Assembly (NCBI RefSeq): GCF_042681825.1
Contig: NZ_JBHUGH010000005.1
Span: 62,001 to 126,000 of the forward strand
Length of the DNA: 64,000 nt
Reading direction: 5' to 3'
From: Halodurantibacterium flavum
Lineage (GTDB): Bacteria; Pseudomonadota; Alphaproteobacteria; Rhodobacterales; Rhodobacteraceae
The position numbers and the translations under genes are program-made. Numbering within the stretch: position 1 is the stretch's first letter; each line of letters starts with the position of its first letter. The notes below the pieces were generated by a model. It had not been told where the DNA came from. It ran no database searches and saw only the letters and a list, made by a program, of their open reading frames with translations. Positions 60,131 to 64,000 of the stretch are shown here, in pieces.

Positions 60131-61837
60131 ATGCTGCGCCAGTTCTTTTCCTATTACCGGCCCTGGATGGGGCTTTTCTGGGTCGATTTCGGCTGCGCGG
60201 TCGCCTCTGGCCTTCTGGAGCTTGCCTTTCCTTTGGCCGTGCAGCTCTTCATCGACCAGCTTTTGCCCCGGGGCGATCTGACGCTGACGCTGCTGGCCGC
60301 TGGCGGGTTGCTTGCGATCTATCTGGTCAACACCGGGCTGATGACCATCGTGATCTATTGGGGCCACAAGCTCGGCATCAATATCGAGACCGAGATGCGG
60401 CGCCGCGCCTTCGAGCATCTGCAAAAGCTGTCTTTCCGCTATTTCGACCGGGTGCGGACGGGCAAGCTGGTGGCGCGCGTCACCCGCGACCTGGAGGAAA
60501 TCGGCGAGGTCGCCCATCATGGCCCCGAGGATCTTTTCATCGCGATCATGACCTTTCTGGGCGCGTTCCTTCTGATGCTGACGATCAATGTCGATCTGGC
60601 GCTGATCACGGCGGCCATCGTGCCCGCGACCGTCGCCATCGTCACGATCTATGGCGGGCGGATGACGGCGACCTGGCGCGCGATCTATTCCCGCGTGGGC
60701 GATTTCAACGTCCGGCTGGAGGAAAACGTGGGCGGCATCCGCGTGGTGCAGGCCTTTGCCAACGAGACGCATGAAACCACGCTTTTCGCCCGGGACAACG
60801 CCCGCTATCGCGATACCAAGCTGCGGGCCTACAAGGTCATGGCGGCGTCCTCGGCGCTCAACTACATGGGGATGCGCGCCATTCAGGTCGTGGTGATGGT
60901 CGTCGGCGCGATCTTTGTGCTGAACGGGTCGCTGACCACCGGCGGGTTCGTGGCGTTCCTGCTGCTGGTGGGCGTGTTCTTTCGCCCGCTGGACAAGATC
61001 GCGGCGGTGATCGAGACCTATCCCCGCGGGATCGCCGGCTTTCGCCGCTATCAGGAACTGCTGGCGACCGAGCCTGAAATCGCCGACAGCCCCGATGCCG
61101 TCGCGGCCCCGCCCCTGCGCGGTGCGATCCGGTTCGAGGGCGTGAGCTTTGCCTATGACGACGGGCGCCCCACCCTGCATGACATCGACCTTGCCGTCCG
61201 CCCCGGCGAGACGCTGGCCTTTGTCGGCCCCTCGGGCGCGGGCAAGACGACGCTTCTGGCGCTGGTGCCGCGGTTCTACGACCCGACCGCCGGGCGGATC
61301 ACCATCGACGGCCTTCCGCTTGCCGCCATGACGATCCAGAGCCTGCGCCGCCAGATCGGCATCGTCAGCCAGGACGTGTTCCTGTTCGGCGGCACCCTGC
61401 GCGAGAACATCGCCTATGGCCGGCTGGGCGCGACCGAGGCCGAGATCGTCCGCGCCGCCAAGCAGGCGCAGCTTGGCCCGATGATCGCCGCCCTGCCCGA
61501 GGGGCTCGATACGGTCGTGGGCGAACGCGGTGTCATGCTGTCGGGCGGGCAGAAGCAGCGCGTGGCGATCGCGCGGGTGTTCCTCAAGAACCCGCCGATC
61601 CTGATCCTCGACGAGGCGACATCGGCGCTGGATACCGAGACCGAGCGCGAGATCCAGTCGGCGCTCGACGCGCTGGCGGTGGGGCGCACGACGCTGATTA
61701 TCGCCCACAGGCTGGCGACGATCCGCCACGCGGACCGGATCGTGGTGATGGAGGCCGGGCGCATCACCGAGATCGGCAGTCATGGCGAACTGGCTGGTTC
61801 CGGCGGGCGCTATGCCCGGCTGAACGCCGCCGTGTAG
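60131..61837 (+). CDS. ABC transporter, fused permease and ATPase (exporter fold)
   Basis: 568 aa. Six helices (residues ~1-300) precede the nucleotide-binding domain: Walker A VGPSGAGKTT, signature LSGGQKQRVAIARVFLKNPPILILDEATSALD (with Walker B) and switch IAHRLAT. The full-length half-transporter should work as a homodimer. Such proteins export lipids or peptides; a few near siderophore receptors import ferrisiderophore instead. The location after a TonB receptor favours a siderophore role, unproven. ATG 60131 has GGACGG nearby. Confidence 0.9.
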   Translation: MLRQFFSYYRPWMGLFWVDFGCAVASGLLELAFPLAVQLFIDQLLPRGDLTLTLLAAGGLLAIYLVNTGLMTIVIYWGHKLGINIETEMRRRAFEHLQKLSFRYFDRVRTGKLVARVTRDLEEIGEVAHHGPEDLFIAIMTFLGAFLLMLTINVDLALITAAIVPATVAIVTIYGGRMTATWRAIYSRVGDFNVRLEENVGGIRVVQAFANETHETTLFARDNARYRDTKLRAYKVMAASSALNYMGMRAIQVVVMVVGAIFVLNGSLTTGGFVAFLLLVGVFFRPLDKIAAVIETYPRGIAGFRRYQELLATEPEIADSPDAVAAPPLRGAIRFEGVSFAYDDGRPTLHDIDLAVRPGETLAFVGPSGAGKTTLLALVPRFYDPTAGRITIDGLPLAAMTIQSLRRQIGIVSQDVFLFGGTLRENIAYGRLGATEAEIVRAAKQAQLGPMIAALPEGLDTVVGERGVMLSGGQKQRVAIARVFLKNPPILILDEATSALDTETEREIQSALDALAVGRTTLIIAHRLATIRHADRIVVMEAGRITEIGSHGELAGSGGRYARLNAAV

Positions 61838-61842
61838 CGGGT

Positions 61843-62511
61843 CTAGTCGATCAGGATTTCGGCCAGATCGAACAGCTGGTCGAAATGATCGAGCAGCGCC
61901 TCGGGTTCCAGTTGTTCCACCTCTCGCCCCGAGGGGCCAAAGGTGATGAGCGCGACCGGCACCCCCGCCGCGCGCGCCGTGTCGCGGTCCGTCACCGTGT
62001 CGCCCACCAGCATGGAGCGTTCGACGACGCCCCCCGCCCGTTCGACCGCCGTGCGATAGGGCAGCGGATCGGGCTTGCGCACCGGCAGCGTGTCGGCCCC
62101 CACCAGCGAGGCAAAGACATCGCGGAACCTGAGCTGCCGAAGCAGCGTCTCGGCCAGCCCCTCGGGCTTGTTGGTGCAGACGCCAAGACGATAGCCCGCG
62201 TCGCTCAGGCGGGTCACCGCATTCTCTACCCCCGGGTAAAGGCGGGTATGGGTCGCGATTTCCTCGGCATAGGCCTGCAGAAGCAGCGGATACTGTTCAT
62301 CGACCAGCATCTCGGTCCAGTTCTTCGACACGCGCCCGAACCCCAGCCGCAGCATCGCCCGCCCGCCATGAAAGGCCGTCAGCGCGTCATCCTCGGGGTG
62401 CAGCAGGTCGCCATGGCCCAATCCGCGAAAGCAGGCATTGGCCGCCGCGATCAGGTCGGCGCTCGTGTCCGCGATCGTTCCGTCGAGATCGAAAATCACC
62501 GTCCGCGTCAT
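61843..62511 (-). CDS. HAD hydrolase, phosphoglycolate phosphatase-like (second copy)
   Basis: 222 aa. Motif I VIFDLDGTIADTSADLIAAANACFRGLG, motif II CTNKPEGLAETLL, and motifs III/IV RKPDPLPY and LVGDTVTDRDTARAAG fit the Gph family. It is a paralogue of the gph next to rpe; one copy may have another substrate. ATG 62511 has GGGGG upstream, and the upstream open frame is not conserved. Convergent with the ABC transporter and divergent from glmU. Confidence 0.88.
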   Translation of the reverse strand: MTRTVIFDLDGTIADTSADLIAAANACFRGLGHGDLLHPEDDALTAFHGGRAMLRLGFGRVSKNWTEMLVDEQYPLLLQAYAEEIATHTRLYPGVENAVTRLSDAGYRLGVCTNKPEGLAETLLRQLRFRDVFASLVGADTLPVRKPDPLPYRTAVERAGGVVERSMLVGDTVTDRDTARAAGVPVALITFGPSGREVEQLEPEALLDHFDQLFDLAEILID

Positions 62512-62673
62512 ATGTCCCCCGGCAATGGCCCGCGTCTGAAATGCGCGGTAAAGAGAAGTGAAGCCGCCCACCCTTGCGATGGCCCCTGCCATCGGTAAAA
62601 CGGGCCAGATCGAAAGAAAAGGCCCCTTGGGCCAAAGAACAGGCCCCGAGGGGCGCGCGGAAAAGGCAGAGCA

Positions 62674-64000
62674 TGGCGGTATCCTTCATCATTCTGGCGG
62701 CGGGGCAAGGCACGCGGATGAACTCCGAGCGGCCCAAGGTGCTGCATGAACTGGCCGGCGCGCCGCTTCTGGCCCATGCGATGGCAACCGCCGACCGGCA
62801 GTCGCCCGAACGGCTGGTCGTCGTGACGGGTCATGGCGGCGCCGAGGTGGCGGCGGTGGCCCGCGGCCTCAACCCGGATGTCCAGGTGGTCGAGCAGGCC
62901 GAACAGCTTGGAACCGCCCATGCCGTGCTGCAGGCGGAACCGGCGCTGCGGGGGGCGCGGGGCGATGCGATCGTGCTTTATGGCGACACGCCCTTCATCT
63001 CGGACGCGACCATTGCCGCGATGCTGCGGGCGCGCGCCCGTCATGACGTCGTCGTTCTGGGGTTTGAGGCCGCGGATCCCGCCCGCTATGGCCGGCTGGT
63101 GGTCGAGGGGGCGGACCTCACCCGTATCGTCGAATGGAAGGACGCGACCGAGGCGGAACGTAGCCTCACCCTCTGCAATTCGGGCGTGATCTGTGCCGAT
63201 GCCGGGGTTCTGATGGCGCTGGTGGCCGAGGTCGGCAACGACAATGCCGCAGGGGAGTACTACCTCCCCGATATCGTGGCCCTTGCCCGCGCGCGGGGCA
63301 TGTCGGCGGGTGTCGTGACCTGCGATGAGGCCGAGACGCTGGGCATCAATACCCGGGCCGAGCTTGCCGCCGCCGAGGCCGCCTTTCAGTCCCGCGCCCG
63401 GGCCGAGGCGCTGGAAAACGGTGTGAGCCTGATCGCGCCGGAGACGATCCACTTTGCCTTTGACACGGTGATCGGACGCGATGCGGTCGTGGGCCCGAAC
63501 GTCGTCTTCGGCCCCGGCGTGACGGTGGAATCCGGCGCCGAGATCCGCGCCTTCTGCCATCTGGAGGGCTGCCATGTGAGCCAGGGCGCGCAGGTCGGGC
63601 CGTTCGCGCGGCTCCGCCCCGGGGCGGAACTGGCCGAGGGCGCGCGCGTCGGCAACTTTGTCGAGATCAAGAACGCCGTGCTCGACGCCGGGGCCAAGGT
63701 CAACCATCTCAGCTATATCGGCGACGCGCATGTGGGCGAGGCCGCGAATATCGGCGCGGGCACCGTCACCTGCAACTATGACGGCGTGTCCAAGCACCGC
63801 ACGGAAATCGGCGCGCGGGCCTTTATCGGGTCGGACACGATGCTGGTGGCGCCGGTGCGCGTCGGTGCCGGCGCGATGACGGCCAGCGGGTCGGTGATCA
63901 CCGCCGATGTGCCCGCCGATGCGATGGCCGTGGGCCGGGCGCGGCAGGTCAACAAGGAGGGCTTTGCCCGCCGCCTGTTCGAAAAGCTGCGCGCCGCCAA
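62674..64000 (+). CDS. glmU: Bifunctional GlmU: N-acetylglucosamine-1-phosphate uridyltransferase / glucosamine-1-phosphate acetyltransferase (3' end off the window)
   Basis: About 442 residues are visible, nearly the full family length (~450), with no stop before the right edge. The uridyltransferase N-terminus is FIILAAGQGTRMNSERPKVLHEL, and residues ~93-105 hold VLYGDTPFIS. The C-terminal half is a left-handed beta-helix with the acetyltransferase motifs RLRPGAELAEGARVGNFVEIKNA and NIGAGTVTCNYDGVSKHRTEIG. It makes UDP-GlcNAc for peptidoglycan and lipopolysaccharide. ATG 62674 has a GGAAAAGG site. It is divergent from the second gph. Confidence 0.96.

Overview
The window is GC-rich chromosomal DNA from an alphaproteobacterium, most likely a yellow-pigmented member of the Rhodobacteraceae (Paracoccus-like). 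The reasons are the protein families (PAS_5 protein, DUF502, the 3-hydroxybutyrate dehydrogenase/patatin pair, class II DAHP synthase), the very high GC at third codon positions, and a zeaxanthin-glucoside carotenoid cluster in place of spheroidene or bacteriochlorophyll genes. No species is claimed.

Layout. 1-9.0 kb: a partial amino-acid-type ABC binding protein, a periplasmic PQQ sugar dehydrogenase, a GlxA/AraC regulator, DAHP synthase, a PAS protein, the run yicC-gmk-gamma-carbonic anhydrase, and a Cys/Met PLP enzyme. 9-14 kb: signalling, with a soluble PhoR-like kinase and a large hybrid kinase co-transcribed with a secreted molybdopterin-domain-like protein. 14-23 kb: housekeeping (rpe-gph, rpsB-tsf, psuK-psuG, DUF502, bdhA-patatin). 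23-28.7 kb: a probable small RNA, an orphan YejA-like binding protein with an entericidin-type lipoprotein, and an arsenic-type operon (arsR, MFS, acr3). 28.7-31.3 kb: a lower-GC accessory segment with one 480-aa orphan protein, beside a broken dnaE2 remnant. 31.4-38.6 kb: DMT exporter, FadL-type porin, a GTPase/ATPase-like protein, metA, a lipoprotein hydrolase, ppk2-tetR and a truncated aldehyde-dehydrogenase-like gene. 38.6-39.5 kb: a gene-poor stretch holding five imperfect repeats with 32-33-nt spacing, which looks like a decayed CRISPR array without cas genes. 39.5-44.2 kb: a small conserved gene, rplM-rpsI, UDG/SseB, and a second arsR with a His-rich metal permease. 44.2-49 kb: capsule export and Kdo genes (kpsT, kpsE, kdsA, phosphohexomutase). 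50.3 kb: tRNA-Gln. 50.8-57.1 kb: crtE-crtZ facing crtX-crtY-crtI-crtB. 57.2-61.8 kb: a DUF2238-like membrane protein, a TonB siderophore receptor and an ABC transporter. The window ends with a second gph and a nearly complete glmU.

How genes fit together. The carotenoid set is complete from FPP to zeaxanthin (di)glucoside: CrtE makes GGPP, CrtB phytoene, CrtI lycopene, CrtY beta-carotene, CrtZ zeaxanthin, and CrtX adds glucose. No ketolase (crtW) is seen. Two separate ArsR-type regulators, each with a C-terminal Cys-Cys pair and a palindrome at its own promoter, control two metal(loid) efflux units. The kps/kdsA block points to a Kdo-linked capsule exported by an ABC-2 system whose permease is not in the window.

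Most interesting signals: the CRISPR-like repeat array (38956-39222), an unassigned transcript ending in a strong terminator (23236-23345, minus), and the orphan low-GC gene with a HEPN-like R-x4-H motif (29235-30677). None could be tested by search here.
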